A stretch of 64,000 bases of DNA from Citrus sinensis (GCF_022201045.2 NC_068562.1:2232001-2296000); one strand, 5' to 3'; positions 1 to 14,159 are shown, counted from the first letter of the stretch. A program made the numbers and translations. The notes: generated by a model not told the origin, from the letters alone.

Positions 1-538
1 GCTAGTTTAATTCAAAGAATAACCCAACAGTAATTTTAATGGACTGGGTGCACGGTGATAGTTGTTGAAAAAAGTGAGTATGCGGTAAAATTTGTTGATT
101 CTTATTGGGGCGGCAAAAAATAACCCATTTCCTTATAAAATTACCTAAATAACCAAACATAAGTTAATTTGTTTTTTATTTTGAATGAAAATTTAATTAA
201 GCATTTAAATAAATTATTCTTTTTACAATTTTTTTACACCCATCCCATTTTCATAATTTATATTAATATTTTAAATTTTAGTTGAAAAATTTTAAAGAGA
301 TTTTTAAAAATTTAGAATTATAGAGATAAAAATTATATGACAAGAAGAAAATAACTTAAGATTTTAGGATTAGTATACATTTTATAAATATAAATTTAAA
401 AGAAATACTTAGTCGTTTGTGGGTTAGTATTTTATAAATTAAGCTGGGGAACTTTAAAAAATATAATTTAAAAGGAGTGTTACAAGGATTTTGGAGGGGT
501 GTCAAAAGCTCCACTGATGTATTAGATGTTCATAGTCC
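1..538. other. AT-rich intergenic DNA upstream of NOL6
   Basis: There is no open reading frame, RNA gene or repeat structure that I can support here. Composition is strongly AT-rich, typical of plant intergenic DNA, and changes to a more balanced promoter-like composition near position 540. Confidence 0.6.
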
Positions 539-643
539 GGCCCAAAAATAACGCAATTCTAAATTCTCAGCCGTTTCGTTTTCTCGCTCCTGTTTTTCTC
601 CCGCCAGCCACCTCTGTTCTGCTAAACCCCTACTAAACCCTAA
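539..643. promoter_or_regulatory. Site II element and telo-box in the NOL6 promoter
   Basis: A GGCCCA motif (reverse of the TGGGCY site II core) lies at 539-544 and an AAACCCTAA telo-box at 635-643, with a related AAACCCC just before it, all 90-190 bases before the NOL6 start codon. In plants the pair of telo-box and site II elements is known to mark promoters of ribosomal-protein and ribosome-biogenesis genes, driven by TCP and telo-box-binding factors. NOL6 is such a gene, so the match fits its role. The motifs are seen; their use is inferred. Confidence 0.6.
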
Positions 644-728
644 TTTGTAATAACCGGTTGCCGATAAACCAACAGTCAGCTCCTTTTAAAGCCGTTTACC
701 CAACGGAACGATACACCGGCGAACAACA

Positions 729-3700
729 ATGGATGCTGATACCACTGTCACGTTAACGGATCCAATGGACTACAAAGTAGAAGAGCTTTTGAAAGAAGTC
801 CACTTCGCCCGAGCACCTGCTATTACCAAGCTCGTCGACGACACCGTGTCGGCCGTAAGAAAATCAATCAGTAAAATCCCCGATGCCTTTCCGGTAATGT
901 TAAAACCTCATGAAGTTCAATTGAATATAGTCGTTTATTTTAATTGAGAATTTTTGTTGCGTCAACAATATGTGCAGGTTACGGCGGATTTAGCTCCTGG
1001 TTTTGTGAGAGACATTGGTGCAGACAAAGTAGAGTTCAAGTTTAACAAGCCCAAAACTTTTAAAATTGGCGGTAGTTATTCAATAAATTGTGTAGTCAAG
1101 CCTGCTGTGAATGTGGATCTTTTTGTTGGGCTGCCAAAGGTAATTTATCAAATCAAACTGATAAGTATAGATGGGATTATAAATTTCCATTTAACTGTGA
1201 TAAAATTAGGAAGAAGTATGGATGGATTGTGTGATTTTCAATTAGGTTAGCTAATGCATTATTCAAAACAACAAGCTTTGTGTTGTTTCACGGTGAATAC
1301 CATCAAACATAATGCTACATATGTGGAATATTATTTTAAATTGATGATATATCAGTCTATGAGTGATAAAATATGTGTGTGAATATACCATCCAAAAGTT
1401 GGGTAGCAACAGCTAGATTTGAGAATTGAGATGAATTACTTTATTTGAAAACCTGAAGATATAAGCATTTGTGAAGTTGCCATACTATTTTGCCTGCTTC
1501 AGTACTTTGGATATATACATCCCTTTTAGGTCTTTTTATTAGTTTATTTTCTGAGAGCTTTTTGGCCAACAGGAGTGTTTCCATGAGAAAGATTATCTTA
1601 ATCACCGGTATCATGCCAAAAGGTGCCTTTACCTATGTGTAATAAAAAAACATTTGAAATCCTCCCCATCATTTGATAAGGTGGAATGGTCTGCCATGCA
1701 GAATGAGGCCCGAAAACCTGTATTAGTTGTCTACCCAGGTTTGTTTCTCCTTGCATGTTTTTGAAAAAATGGTTGACCACATTGCATTAATTTGAGTTAC
1801 GAGATTCTTGTTTCTATAACTTTTGGTAACCCTTATCACACTGTTGGAAATGGGGAAAATAATAATGTAGCCGTGAAGTCTGTTGAGGCTCCTGGATTTT
1901 TTGTAAGGATAATTCCTACGGCAGCATCCCTGTTCAACATTGCAAAGTTGAACTTGAAGCGGAACAATGTTCGTGCCTTTAATCAAGGTAGTGTGTTGGC
2001 TTTGGTTTGAGTGTGGTGTTTGTTTTGAGCTATGTGGTTATGTTAATCATATGTTAGTTACTTGTGTTTTGAATTATCCTGAAGATGGTATTCCTCGGGC
2101 TACACCTAAGTACAATAGTAGTATTCTGGAAGACATGTTTCTGGAGGATAATGCAGAATATGTTGAGAAAACTATTAGCAGATGGAAGGAACTGGGAGAG
2201 GCTTTAATCTTGCTGAAGGTATAATACTAGATATCTCAATCATTTTGATTATTTGCTGCAATTTCTTTGTACATGAACCTTCGTTAATGGTGTTGTAGGT
2301 TTGGGCTCGGCAGAGAAGTTCGATATATGTTCACGATTGCTTAAATGGATATCTAATTTCTATCTTGTTGTCATACCTTGTGAGTCTGGATAAAATTAAC
2401 AATTCTATGAAAGCGCTGCAGATACTTCGTGTTGTTCTAGACTTCATTGGTATGTTAAGGTCTTTTTCTGAAGTCCTAATACTCTTTCCTTACAATTGAG
2501 TTTAGTAGAAAGTTCTGGGTAATGTTACTGTAATTGTTAGAGGAGTATTATCTTATAACCAGGATTACCAACTGTTATTTTTGTATGCAGCCACTTCAAA
2601 ATTGTGGAACCGTGGGCTTTACTTTCCACCAAAAGGCCAGATAGGTGTTTCAAAGGAGGTCTGTTACTTCATAGCTCCTTACTAGATGGATGTGTGGTTT
2701 CTTCTGGCTGCTCAATATGAATCTCTTGCGTGTTCTATCTTTTTTCTCTTTTTTAAATTTAGTTTTTTGTGAATACTCCATTATACGCCGCCAAGACTCA
2801 CCATACACGGTAATAAAAGATGAAGTAGTGGAGATGTTCTTAGTGTGAGCATCCTCTAGGTTGCTCTCCTCCATAAGATCCACGATGGCTGTGCAATTCT
2901 TAATCACTTAACCATTGCTAAAGTTTGTTATGGCTCTGATCAGATTTAGGAGCTAATTGGAGGATGCAAAAGGGGTTTGTCTATATCTTATTGATTGAGA
3001 TAATCCCAAATTTCACTGAAGTCTGCTAATTATTTTTATGAGTTTCCACTTCAGGATGTTCTATCATTGTTACCTGACTTTAAATATGCAATGTTGATCA
3101 TCTTTATGCTTCTTATTTATCATACTTGAGTTATTATTACTATGGGCTTGCAGGAAAAATTGCAATATAAGGAAGCATTTCCTGTTGTTATATGTGACCC
3201 ATCCGCTCAAGTAAATCTGGCTTTTCGGATGACAAGTGTTGGATTCTGTGAGGTACTCTTAAACCAGCATATTGATGAATTGATTAGTTACAGTTCAGAA
3301 GGGGGGATCTATGGAAGTGGATCTCTTTTGGGATTTCTAATATTTTTAGACCATATTGCAAGTGCCTGAAGATCTTTTTTTTCTTTTAATTTTGGTTCAC
3401 ATTCAGCTCCAAGATGAGGCTGCTTCAACACTTCAGTGCATGGATAAATGCGGAGATGGTGGATTTGAGGAGACATTTTTTACCAAGATTGACTTTCCTG
3501 CTAAATATGACTACTGTGTTAGGTATTTTGGTTTAATTTGCTACGTTTTGTGGGGAGGTTGGATCAAACAATTGCAAGTCCACAACATTCGATCGGATTT
3601 TGTTACAATACAGTTATTTTATTTTAAAAATGATTTTTGTACACTATATAAGGATGACACTTCAATTGTCGTTTTGATGACTGCTTTTGGTCCTGGCCTA

Positions 3701-6700
3701 GTTGACTGTTAAACATATAGTCAATAAAATTGCCAGAGCGAAGGTCAGACAAGTTTTTCTGAATTAGCTTAAAGTTGCATATTGCCAGTCAAATAGCTTT
3801 GCATGAAAATGATGACAAGTGCCTTGCCCATGCATAACTGGTTACGAAAGAAGACAACTTGAGGTTCATTGGTGTGAGATCTAGGTTTTAGAATAATGCA
3901 TTACCGTTGCTTGTAGTTGCATTATGATTTTAATTTCTTGATCAGCTGCAATTTTATGCCCATAATAACTTCTTTGCATTTATTTTATGAAATTTTCCCT
4001 TTTAGATTAAATCTGAGGGGACATACTGAGGTTCATGCATTGGGATTTTGTTTGGATGATGAATGTTGGAGATTGTATGAGCAGAAGGTGCATAGTTTGC
4101 TGAATCAAGGATTGGTTGACAGAGCAAAGTCCATTCGTGTTACTTGGAGAAACTCTCCCTCGGAATGGAATATAGAAAATGTATGGAATCAAGTATAAAC
4201 TTCAAAACATCTTATATTGTTGATACACTGTCTTCTATCAACTCCTTTCTTTCTTTCTGATTCCAGGGCTTAGCAGTACTTGATAGGGAGCCATTACTTG
4301 TTGGTATTTCAGTGAGCTCTCTTGAGAAACTTTTTAGGATAGTTGATATTGGTCCAAATGCCGAAAATAAAGAAGAGGTATTTGAAGAGTCATATATGTT
4401 CATTTTTTTATTATTTTATTTTTTCTTGGATTCAAGTATTTATCGTACTTAACCTTTGCACCAGGCTCTCAGGTTCCGAAAGTTTTGGGGGGAGAAGGCA
4501 GAGCTTCGCAGATTTAAAGATGGTACAATTGCGGAAAGCACAGGTTGGGCATTAATATTTTTGTGTTCGTTGCTGTTGGTTGACAGTAAATGGACAACAA
4601 TGATTAAAATAACAATTTTGTTTCTCAACTTGACAGTTTGGGAAAGTGAGCAGTGGACGAGACACCTCATTTTAAAAGGAATTATCGAGTATGTGCTTCT
4701 GCGTCATCTTTCTCTATCGAAAGAAAACGTAGTGCAAATAGTTGATCAACTTGACTTCTCTCTGCTTCATGGAGCTAAAGGTAATACTATTCACTGCTAT
4801 AATATTTGTGATTTTTGGTTGGTTGTTTGTTTGTTTTATTTCCCTGTACTTTGGAATCATATAGTTCTACAAAAGCAATGTTTTTATTTTTTCAGATCTT
4901 GTATCGTTTTCTGCAAGTTTGCTTGAAGCATTTGAAGTTTTATCAAAGCGCTTGCATCTTATTGAAGATATCCCTTTGAAGATATCTAGTGTGCAGCCTT
5001 TGGACTCGGGTATTACCTCTTAGCATTAAAGAATTTTTTGTTTAATGCTATTTTTTGTTGCTTTCCATGTTAGACTTTCCTTCATTTTGCTGTGCCATCA
5101 TTGTATCTGTATAATTATTGTGAAGTAAATTTACTGTCCTCTATGAAATTCTTGCTAATTAATATGAAGGCAATAACATGTTCTTGAAATTATAGGATAG
5201 AGAAAAGTTTGATTTAATTCCTAGTTGATTTCATTTGTTTCTGTGGTTTTGTTCCTTATGAATATAATGATTCTTAGCCTCTCCACATCTTCATCTTCTT
5301 TAGCCAAAAAATATTGGTGTATGCTTATCATTATTCATTAACTGAGTGGCTTAAATTTTGCGCTATTGGAAAAATGAAAAATGATTGGTCGGCATATTAT
5401 GTATAACTATAGCCGAAGTTTTAGTTGTCTGTATCTTTCTTAGCCTTCTCTCCCTTGTTGACCAATAAAATTCATGTATGCTTATCATAATTGACAGCTT
5501 TCAGGTTCACATCTGTCTTCCCTCCTGAACCTCACCCGCTGGCCAATGAAAGACATACTGTTTCAAGACTACATAAGCTCACCCCATCATGCATTCAGCC
5601 ACTGGAAGTTATGATTCAGGCATGATCACTTTTTAATAGTATTTTTCTTCATACATTAAATATGTATGTTCAGATTATTTCTGAAATTTTCATTGTTCTT
5701 ATCTAGTTAGAAGGCTCTGGGAATTGGCCAATGGACCATGTAGCAATAGAGAAAACTAAATCTGCTTTCCTTATTAAAATTGGAGAGAGGTAGATCAGAC
5801 TAACCTTTTTAACTTTCTATGTTCATTTGCTACACCCACCTGTATATATGTTGAAAGTCCTAACTGATGATGGTATTATTTCAGTCTCCAGAATAGATGG
5901 GGGATGACATGTAGTGCTACCGAGGATGATGCTGATATTTTCATGTCTGGATATGCGTTTCGTCTTAAGATTTTGCATGAGAGAGGGTTGAGTTTAGTGA
6001 AAAGTGAAAGTAAGAACGGTTTTATATATGATTTTTAGTTCACATACTTGCAATTCAGGTTCTTTTGACGTTTGACATCCTGAAACCACTACATTTTGTA
6101 GATGGAAATAAAGCAAAGCGGGTTTATTCAACAGACAAGATACTTTTTATTCGTGGTCAGCATGCAAGCATGATTAATGGGTTACAGGGTCGTTACCCGG
6201 TATTTGGCCCAGTTGTTAGGTGAGATTTCTTGAACTACTAGTAAGCTAATGAATGTATCCAGTTTCTACTTTTGCTGCTTTTATGCTTTTCAGTTTTGGT
6301 GATGATTGAAATACTTCCTGTCTTCCCAAGAAAAAATCAATTCATATTAACTTCACTTTTGATATCCTTAAGGGTTGCAAAGAGGTGGGCTGCTTCACAT
6401 TTGTTTTCAGCTTGCTTGGTAGAGGAGGCTGTTGAACTATTGGTTGCGTATCTGTTTTTGAAGCCTTTACCATTTAATGTTCCGTGCTCTCGGGTTACTG
6501 GATTCTTAAGGTTAAGTTCTGTTTTGCTGCTTAAAATTGTCTTTTGTTGAGAATACATTCAGTTTGGCCAGCAAGGGTTACTACAATGGTCAGCATGTTC
6601 TTTGTTTTTATTTTCAATATCCTGAAAGTCTATTACTGTACCTTAAGAACAGACAAAGCCTATGGACCTACAAACAAGCAGAAACTTGATTGTTTTATTC

Positions 6701-8803
6701 AACATATGTACATTTAGGCTCCTTTCGTTTAAAAGAAAAAAAGTTACATTTGAGCTGCAGGAGACTGTTTGCTGTGTTGATTTTACAATGGTCTGTAAAT
6801 GCTTGGAAACCTCTTTCTTTCCTTTTCCTATTTTTTCCCCCTGGGGGAACTCTAACAATTCTTTTTTGTGCAAAACTTATCTTATTGTTAGGTTTCTGCG
6901 TCTTCTAGCTGAGTATGATTGGACCTTTTCTGCTTTGGTTGTTGACATAAATAATGACTTTGGCCCAGAGGACTTTAAAGTGATTAACGTAGGTTTTCCA
7001 ATTGAGAATTAAACTGTATAATGTATACTGGACTACTGGTCTTTTGAAGCTTTAAAAACATTTTCTAATTACATCATGATTGTTCAGGATAACTTCATGT
7101 CAAGTAGAAAAGCATCTGAAGAAAATGTGCAAAATGTAAACCCAGCATTGTTTCTGGCAACTGCTTATGACAAGGCATCTGAAGCTTGGACCACATGCTC
7201 GCCAAACTTTACGGTTTGTCGGTCCTTCCAAATTTGTTTGATGCTGATATCTTTAATGCTTGCTAAATAATTTTTTTTTTCCCTCACATTTGTCTCTCCC
7301 TCCTTACATTTTATTGGATGCTGCTGTTTCCAAAAACTTGTTTCTATATCATCTATGTCTTTATTTGTTATTCTCCATACAATCCCCCTCCCAGAAAAGG
7401 GAGAATATAACACACACACAAACCTGTTCTCTGTAAACTTACTGTTTAAAGTTTAAATTCATGGAAGCCGATTTTTTATCCAGCTTTTAGGTTTGTAATT
7501 TGAGACAAACTGATGAATATGCAGAGTTCTTAATTAAATTATCCACTAAGAGTGGTCACCTTGGTGAAACTTCTTCAATTGTAAGAATTCATGTTGGCAG
7601 TTCCTTGACCCTATGCTTACATGCTGTTCAATACTTATAAATTTATGTGGCATACATGTGGACTTATTACTTGTGGTGCTCCTGGCCTACCTCATTGGCA
7701 TGTGGCTATCTCGATGTAACAGGAGCTAAAGAGGCTAGTAGCTTATGCTCGAAGCAGTGCAAACTTATTGACTAAACTCATACTGGAGGATCAGACTGAT
7801 TCTTGCAGATGGGAGGTGTGTGAGTAACTTTTGTCAGATGTTATTGCACTCATTGTTTTTTGATTATATGCATTACAGCAGTGCTATTTTCCACTTGCAG
7901 TGCCTTTTCCGGACACCGTTGAACAATTATGATGCAGTGGTTCTTCTCCACAGGGACAGGTTACCTTACCCACGTCGCCTTCTTTTCCCGTCCGAAGTAA
8001 ACAGAGGTATATCCTAGACTCCTAGTGAGGGCTTTTTGACACCTTTTAACTTTTGCATCTTTCCTAAATGGACTGCTTTATTAGCGTTACATCGGATTAT
8101 GTTTTGCCTATTTAATAATATAGAAAAAATTGAAAAAAAAAATGACCTCCAATGGCTATTTCTTAGATATTACCCCTTCCCAATCCCAATGTCCAGTTTG
8201 TTCAAATATTCTTATTTTGATTAATGCAAGTCTTAATTTGCATATTTTGGGCAGGGAGGCATGTGGCTCGTGTAAATGCTAGCAAGGCTTTTGGCCCATT
8301 CTTGGTGCCTGAGGAAATGAAGGGAAGCTCAGAGGAAGTTAAAAATAAGATGATGGTAGACTTTGATCCTTTAAGATGCTTTGTTGGGGACGTAGAGGCA
8401 AGTGTTCTATAATGTTTTATTTTTCCTTAATATTGATTTGGATTCTTTACTAACATGCTGTTATTATACGTACAGAAAGAGTACTCAAAAAAATTGAAGT
8501 TGTGGTATGATTCTTTGGGAGGTGACGCCATCGGACTAACATGGGAGAGGGTTGGGTCAAAGGTATATTAAAATTGAACATATAACCAAAATGTCCTGTG
8601 AGAATATTGTCTGATATCTTTATAAAGTTACAACTGTAGCTAATTACGTGTTCTGAACCCTCGAATATTACTAGAAACGCGAACGAGAGGAAGCACCTGA
8701 AGAAGAAACAGATTCAATTGGTGTGCTAAAAGCTGTGGGCGAACTGGGGAAAGGGTTCGTGAGGGATATTTATTTTCTCAAGGCCCCAAGGCTGATGAGT
8801 TAA
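729..8803 (+). CDS. NOL6: Nucleolar protein 6 (NRAP, UTP22 homologue), SSU processome
   Basis: This gene encodes the plant Nrap/UTP22 family protein of the small-subunit processome, which acts in the nucleolus in early 18S pre-rRNA processing. I place 26 exons: 729-893, 978-1139, 1573-1738, 1871-1987, 2085-2218, 2299-2449, 2591-2658, 3154-3252, 3407-3522, 4006-4180, 4267-4377, 4465-4543, 4637-4780, 4896-5009, 5498-5619, 5707-5789, 5885-6009, 6102-6219, 6373-6510, 6892-6988, 7088-7213, 7723-7815, 7901-8006, 8255-8397, 8476-8562, 8675-8803. They sum to 3168 nt, an open frame of 1055 aa, the usual family length. Recognisable blocks include DLAPGFVRDIG near the N-terminus, RFKDGTIAEST mid-protein and WYDSLGGDAIGLTWE near the C-terminus. 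Introns 15 and 24 start with GC rather than GT. The start is the first ATG after the telo-box promoter. Assignment is by remembered family sequence. Confidence 0.93.
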
Positions 8804-10414
8804 AGGTGTCTGTTTTCTTGAGGCGCAAGGGTAACCAATCATTTTGTACCATTGTATGTAATCTTTATGATTCATTGGCTTATCAAAATATATTTATGAA
8901 TATAATAGACGACCCTCAAGGCTGAAGCTCCCAATTGAATTGAATTATACACGGTGACTTTACTATAGTTTTGAATGGGCACAACTATCTCTGCCTTTTA
9001 GCCATGCCTTTTATGGAAACCTGTTCATAACAAGCAAGGATTTGATAAAATGCGACACACATAAGTGACATAACGTACAAATATTATAAAAATTAAAATG
9101 CCTTGTATGAAGAAAAAGTTTTTATAACAGAGCAAAGCCTTGGAAAAGGATCATAATTAAAGCAAAAATGGGTGGAGGTAGAGCATCAATCATTTGATTA
9201 TTTTATGGGTATTGGGCCAAGATTGGTGTTGAAAGCTTCGTCAGCGTGCAAAATGCCCTTGTTGGTGTAAGAATTAGGAAGCTTGCAACTGCGAATGGAG
9301 GCAGCAAACTGGTGGGGCATTTGTTTGTGAATACCACAGCAGCAGGACAAGGTGCTTTCGTCCTCGCTTTCCACCCAATTCCTACAATCTTCAAAAACCG
9401 AAAATATTTGGCTTCCGTCACCAATCTACCTTCCCTTTACCCAATTTATAGTTATTTTATTTCCTGAGACCACAACAGGCATAATAAGCCATTAAGCATG
9501 AAGTTTCATTTATTAATCAAGTAATTTCTGGACTTTTCTTGCTTAGTGTCGCATTTGATGATCAGCATTCTAAAGCGTTTCATATTTACAATTGTAGTTT
9601 TAGAAAATTACTGAAAACTATAAACAAGTCTGACATAAAAATGCAAGCCTAAAGTATTATAACTTATCCTAACAATGAACTAAAAGCAATTAAAAATTTA
9701 CATAGCATTCCTATAATACTACTATAATCATACAACTTAATTAATAATAATATTGTATATAGAAATTAAGCAAAAGGCCAGGTTTTAAGATCGATAAACC
9801 TCAACTGCCGTTACACGGTTAAAGCGAGTGATGCTCAGATAATAATAATAAAATTCTAGTCTCTTTTATTAAGAACTAGGTTTTGGTTGAGATTAGGATT
9901 CGACTTGAAGGTTTCTAATTAATGTGGGATCCTAATAATGATAGACTTTATATATATAGACATTTTTCATTTAGCATCTACTAAATCCTTATTGGTTTGC
10001 TTACCTCTATTTGGAAGGTACTACAAATCGTTATTTATTGGTACATATTTTTTTTTTTCAAATTGGAAATAATTATAAACACTCCAGTGGTCCCAGGAAT
10101 CAACTTCAGTGATAAGCTTCTAATTCAATGGCTACAGATCACCAATCCATCATCTTGGATTTTATCAGGAAACAAACCGGGCCCTTTGGGTATAAAGAAC
10201 TAAACATGCATTACATGCAGTTTATGGTTCAATTGTTAAATATTGTAACACATCTAAGATACATTACTTGCAAGAATCATTGTTTATTAGTTCAATTGTG
10301 CTGAGAATATCAAATAAAATGCCTTCTCAACGGGAAAAATAAATCAATCTGCAGATATGAGTATAATGGGTTCAATCCCACAACTCAGAGGTACTTGAAT
10401 TTTGACGGATTAAT
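8804..10414. other. Intergenic gap between convergent NOL6 and Maf genes
   Basis: This gap holds the 3' flanks of two genes that point towards each other. A 73-codon open stretch at 9246-9467 (and its mirror on the other strand) has no recognisable domain and no flanking splice sites, so I do not call it a gene. The rest is AT-rich with no clear repeat. Confidence 0.5.
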
Positions 10415-10563
10415 TCATTGCTGTTGAGCTTCCCATATGAGTTTTTCAGTGAGAGCTTTAGAAAGTCCCATCACGGTATCGGTTGCCCCCACCTACAAAA
10501 TACCGATTGATGCATATAACAGAAGAATTGGAGGTAATTGCCAAATTCTCATGACCATTGTAT

Positions 10564-10611
<48 letters not shown>

Positions 10612-12660
10612 AAGCAAACCACAGCTTCAACAAAGGGCAAAGTCAGCGGATGTTCCAACATCAAACCCCCGGCAACATTGAATGTAATTCCCTCTTCAAT
10701 CTGAGTGCAACACACCACCAACAGAGGGACTATTACCTTTAGCAAAAAGAAAAGCTCTTGAAAAAGTACTAAAAAGGCTTGTGTGTAAAAACAATTTTAC
10801 CAGGTTATCAATGACTTCATCAGGAATGTCATGGAAATACACCTGTATAACGTAAACAAGACAATAGATATCTTAGAACACTAACCATTAGCTGAAAGGC
10901 AACCTCAGTATCTAGACTCTCAAAGAAATAATAACTTGACAGAATTAACTTCCAAGAAAATTATCAACATCTTAGGCACTATAAACTTTACAAAAACTAG
11001 GAGATGATTTATTTCTAAAGTCCAAATAATCCGACGAAATCCCATGGCTCCAACCATATAAGGCAAAATAATGCAAAATCAAACTTTGAATTAACTATGT
11101 AGTATTAAAAATTTTATTTTCAGTAATGAGAAAAAAGCACAAATTAAATAGGTTGCATGTGCAGGTAACTTGTACCTCTGCTCTATCCCATCCCCCTTTT
11201 CTTATTCCTGTTTTAAGATTGCTTATAAGCACCGATCCAACAACTTCTGCATGACTGCCTGAATAACCTGCAACAAGCCAACAAATAGGCAGCATATGAT
11301 TAAATTCCTCATGAGGGAAAGATGTGAACGTGAAGCCGATTATGCAAACCTTTGATAAACTCTCGTGCTTCTTCCTTGCTAGACGGTTTTTCTCTAATTG
11401 AACCTTTATACACCACCACCTCAAAATCCATCGGATTTAGCAGTAAGAAATAACCTCAAATAAGCCCTATTTCCCAACAAGCAGAAAATCACCAGATTGA
11501 AATGTTGTTTCCTAATGTTTAGTGATAACATCTTCTATTAATAGTATGCACATATAAATTCTGTAAAGTAGATCTACATGGCATGCAACCAACATGGCAA
11601 TGGCAGCAGCCGGAACCAGATATGAGAAATGCAGATTTTCAAGTAAAACAGTGATGCAAGATATAGGTCTGCTTGGCCACCAGGAAAATGGAGAATGATG
11701 TATGAGTATGTGTAATTCATTAAAAAATTCAAAGCAATACGTGCATTATCATTCTAGAGAAGTAACTGGTAAAGTGACTTAGGTGAAGGTGCATCGGTGC
11801 TATAGTGACTACCCAAGAGGATTAAGGAACTTGACATTAACAAGCTACCTGACAGATCCCTTGAGAATAAGGCACCAGTTACTCTTGCCAATTTCAGTTA
11901 AGTAAATTATAATGTGAAAATAAAGGGGAGGAATTAAAACATACTGTGTCGGCAGTAATTAACAGAGTTGTGGGATTTAGTTGACCTGCACTTTGGAGTC
12001 TTGACCTGATGGCTTCTGCCTAAGGATAAAAATAATCATGTTAAGACACTAGAGTCGCTAACTAATAACTATCAAGCTGTAAAGTAGAAGGGAATGTTGT
12101 TCTGTTGTTCTTTCAAAAGACACGACAGTAACAAAAATTAAGATTGATACAGTAAATACAAAAGTCATGTATACCTTAGCCTCAGCAAGAGCCATTACCA
12201 AATCTTCTGGCTTATCCTTCCTAATGCTTTTCTCATCTATTTCTGCAGTCTAAAATCATAAACGGATATGAAACTGGACTGGACGAGCTCTTGTGTGTGT
12301 GTGTGTATAAAATGAATGCTCACTGGAACGCTTACTACGACAGTAAATTCATATCCCATTTCTGCTAGGATTTCTTTCCGTGCCATTGATGATGAACCAA
12401 GAATTATCTGTCATGAAGTCTAACCTTTAACAATTAGGAAACCATATGGAAATGCTTCCTTCCATATTACACACACACACATATACATATATGTGCGTGT
12501 GTGTGAATGCAGCTAATTAAATAGGAAAAGGAATAATTCGAACCTTAATCGGCGACGATTCGCTTCTAGCCATCCCTCTCTTTCTCTCAAACTCGGTTCC
12601 AGACTCCAGAGTAGTCTGTAGATGAGCTGTGCGAAACGTGGCTGCGTAGGCGGTATTCAT
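10415..12660 (-). CDS. Maf-like nucleotide pyrophosphatase
   Basis: The protein belongs to the Maf/HAM1-like family, house-cleaning enzymes that hydrolyse non-canonical or modified nucleoside triphosphates. On the minus strand I place nine exons: 12660-12544, 12407-12336, 12249-12175, 12019-11945, 11419-11350, 11267-11176, 10842-10801, 10700-10620, 10492-10415. They sum to 702 nt and 233 aa, close to the family length. Family marks are the N-terminal loop GSSSMARKEIL, the LLITADT motif with the catalytic Asp, a GWDRAEVYFHDIP stretch and a C-terminal NVAGGL segment. A second in-frame ATG at 12573 could give a form without the first 29 residues; the longer N-terminus might be an organelle signal, but that is a guess. 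Intron 8 carries a long GA/CT microsatellite at about 10569-10605, and intron 2 a GT run near 12294. Confidence 0.9.
10569..10605. repeat. (AG)n microsatellite in Maf intron 8
   Basis: An uninterrupted run of about 18 AG units lies inside the last intron of the Maf-like gene. On the gene's strand it is a CT tract and sits upstream of the final exon. Likely length-variable. Confidence 0.9.
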
Positions 12661-14159
12661 TCTCTCATATCATCTACTCCTTACACGGGAGTTCTTGTTC
12701 CATTGTTCCTCCACTTTCAAATATAATAAATACCAGTTGAAATTACAAAATACTCCCACTAAAGCTACTCAAATTACCAACTTTAAGCCGATTAAGAGAG
12801 AAGAAGAAGAGAGAGAAAGGGGGGGAGGGTGTTCAAAGAAACCAGCGGGTGATCAAATCTAATACTGTACTTGACAGTTCGGATTAATGAATTAATCTAA
12901 CTTTTGGTCCATATATTTTGGGGCTTCTAGTCCAAATTCTTTTATGGGTTTAGGGAAAATTAATTCTCAGGTCTTATTTTAAGCCAAATTAATAAAATTT
13001 TATTCGATAATTTATTTTTCACTTGTATTTAATTTTAAGATTAAATTTCAAAAAAATTTACGTCAATAATTTATATAAAAAATTAAATAATATTAAACAA
13101 AAAACTATTCTCTTATTAATTTTATAATAACATTGTATATTAAAAATCGACAATTATTATTATAATTTTAAAGTAATTGAACTATTGAAATAGTTATTAT
13201 TTTATTAAATTGAATTTAACATAATGCTATTCGACATTATACCAAATAAAAAATAATACTTTATATAATATAATATAATCCAATCTAATCTCATAAATTA
13301 ATTTAGTCTAATCATATGTGCCAAACATAGCCTTAGACAATTATCCCTGTTAGGAAATTGCACCAGCCATGTGACGGGGTGCCTTTCATAACAACATCGC
13401 TTCCAATCCGTCTAGCAGGCCTATGTGTAATTATATGCTTTAAGCTTCAATTTCTTTCCAATATTTTTCCCCACCCTCTTCCCAAATAAAGCCATTAATT
13501 TTTTTTTATTTAAAAATTTCAGTCATTAAAAAAAAAAAAGTTTTATTTCTACATATTTTAGTTGGTTTAATATTAATGAGGGAGCTCATTTGACAAATCA
13601 CAAATATGAGTTCTTCTACTCTTCAATTTACAATTTCAGTTTTATTATTGTTCCAAATCACTTGAGAAAGTCCAAACTGTAATATAAGTGAGTGAGTGAG
13701 TGATAATTAACAAGTACTGGATTAAGGATGTTAATAAGTTAAATTTGTTGTTTGTTAAAATCTCTTGTGTTGAAAATAATAAGTTTAAGGTTTGAATCAA
13801 ACTCATACAGGTAGCAAAGAAATTGAGTTACTGTTATACTCAGAAATGATAAAACAAGAAGTGCTGAAATGAAAATTCCATTGTTCTGCTTCCCTTCATG
13901 ATTTGTATACATAACAAAGAGTTGAGCAAACTATATATATTCAAAAAACAAAATGAAGGAAAAGAAAGTAATGTGCATATATAAGTCTAGGTCAAGAACA
14001 AAATTTGTTACATTTTTTTTGTTTTTTGAAGTTAAATTTGTTACATTTAAGTTATCATAGACAGGAAAATACAAAGACAAATTAAATTAAACGACTAGTG
14101 ATTACTCCTCCAAAATTCTCTTTCTCTAATTCATGCTTAGCAGTCGCCATTGATCAGCT
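12661..14159. other. AT-rich intergenic region
   Basis: No gene is seen. A GA-rich stretch at 12795-12830 lies just upstream of the Maf start. From about 12900 to 13335 the DNA is very AT-rich and ends in a segment (ATGTGCCAAACATAGCC near 13317) that resembles ends of plant AT-rich MITEs. I could not find a matching opposite end with a target duplication, so no element is called. Confidence 0.5.

Noticed and set aside
9203-9467. Open frames of 73 codons on both strands after NOL6
   Set aside because: No domain, no splice context, and position in a 3' flank; mirrored open frames on both strands are common by chance.
9787-9806. Resemblance to microRNA 162 (TCGATAAACCTC)
   Set aside because: Only the first 12 bases match and no hairpin partner is present nearby.
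13190-13335. MITE right end
   Set aside because: No matching left end or target duplication could be found.
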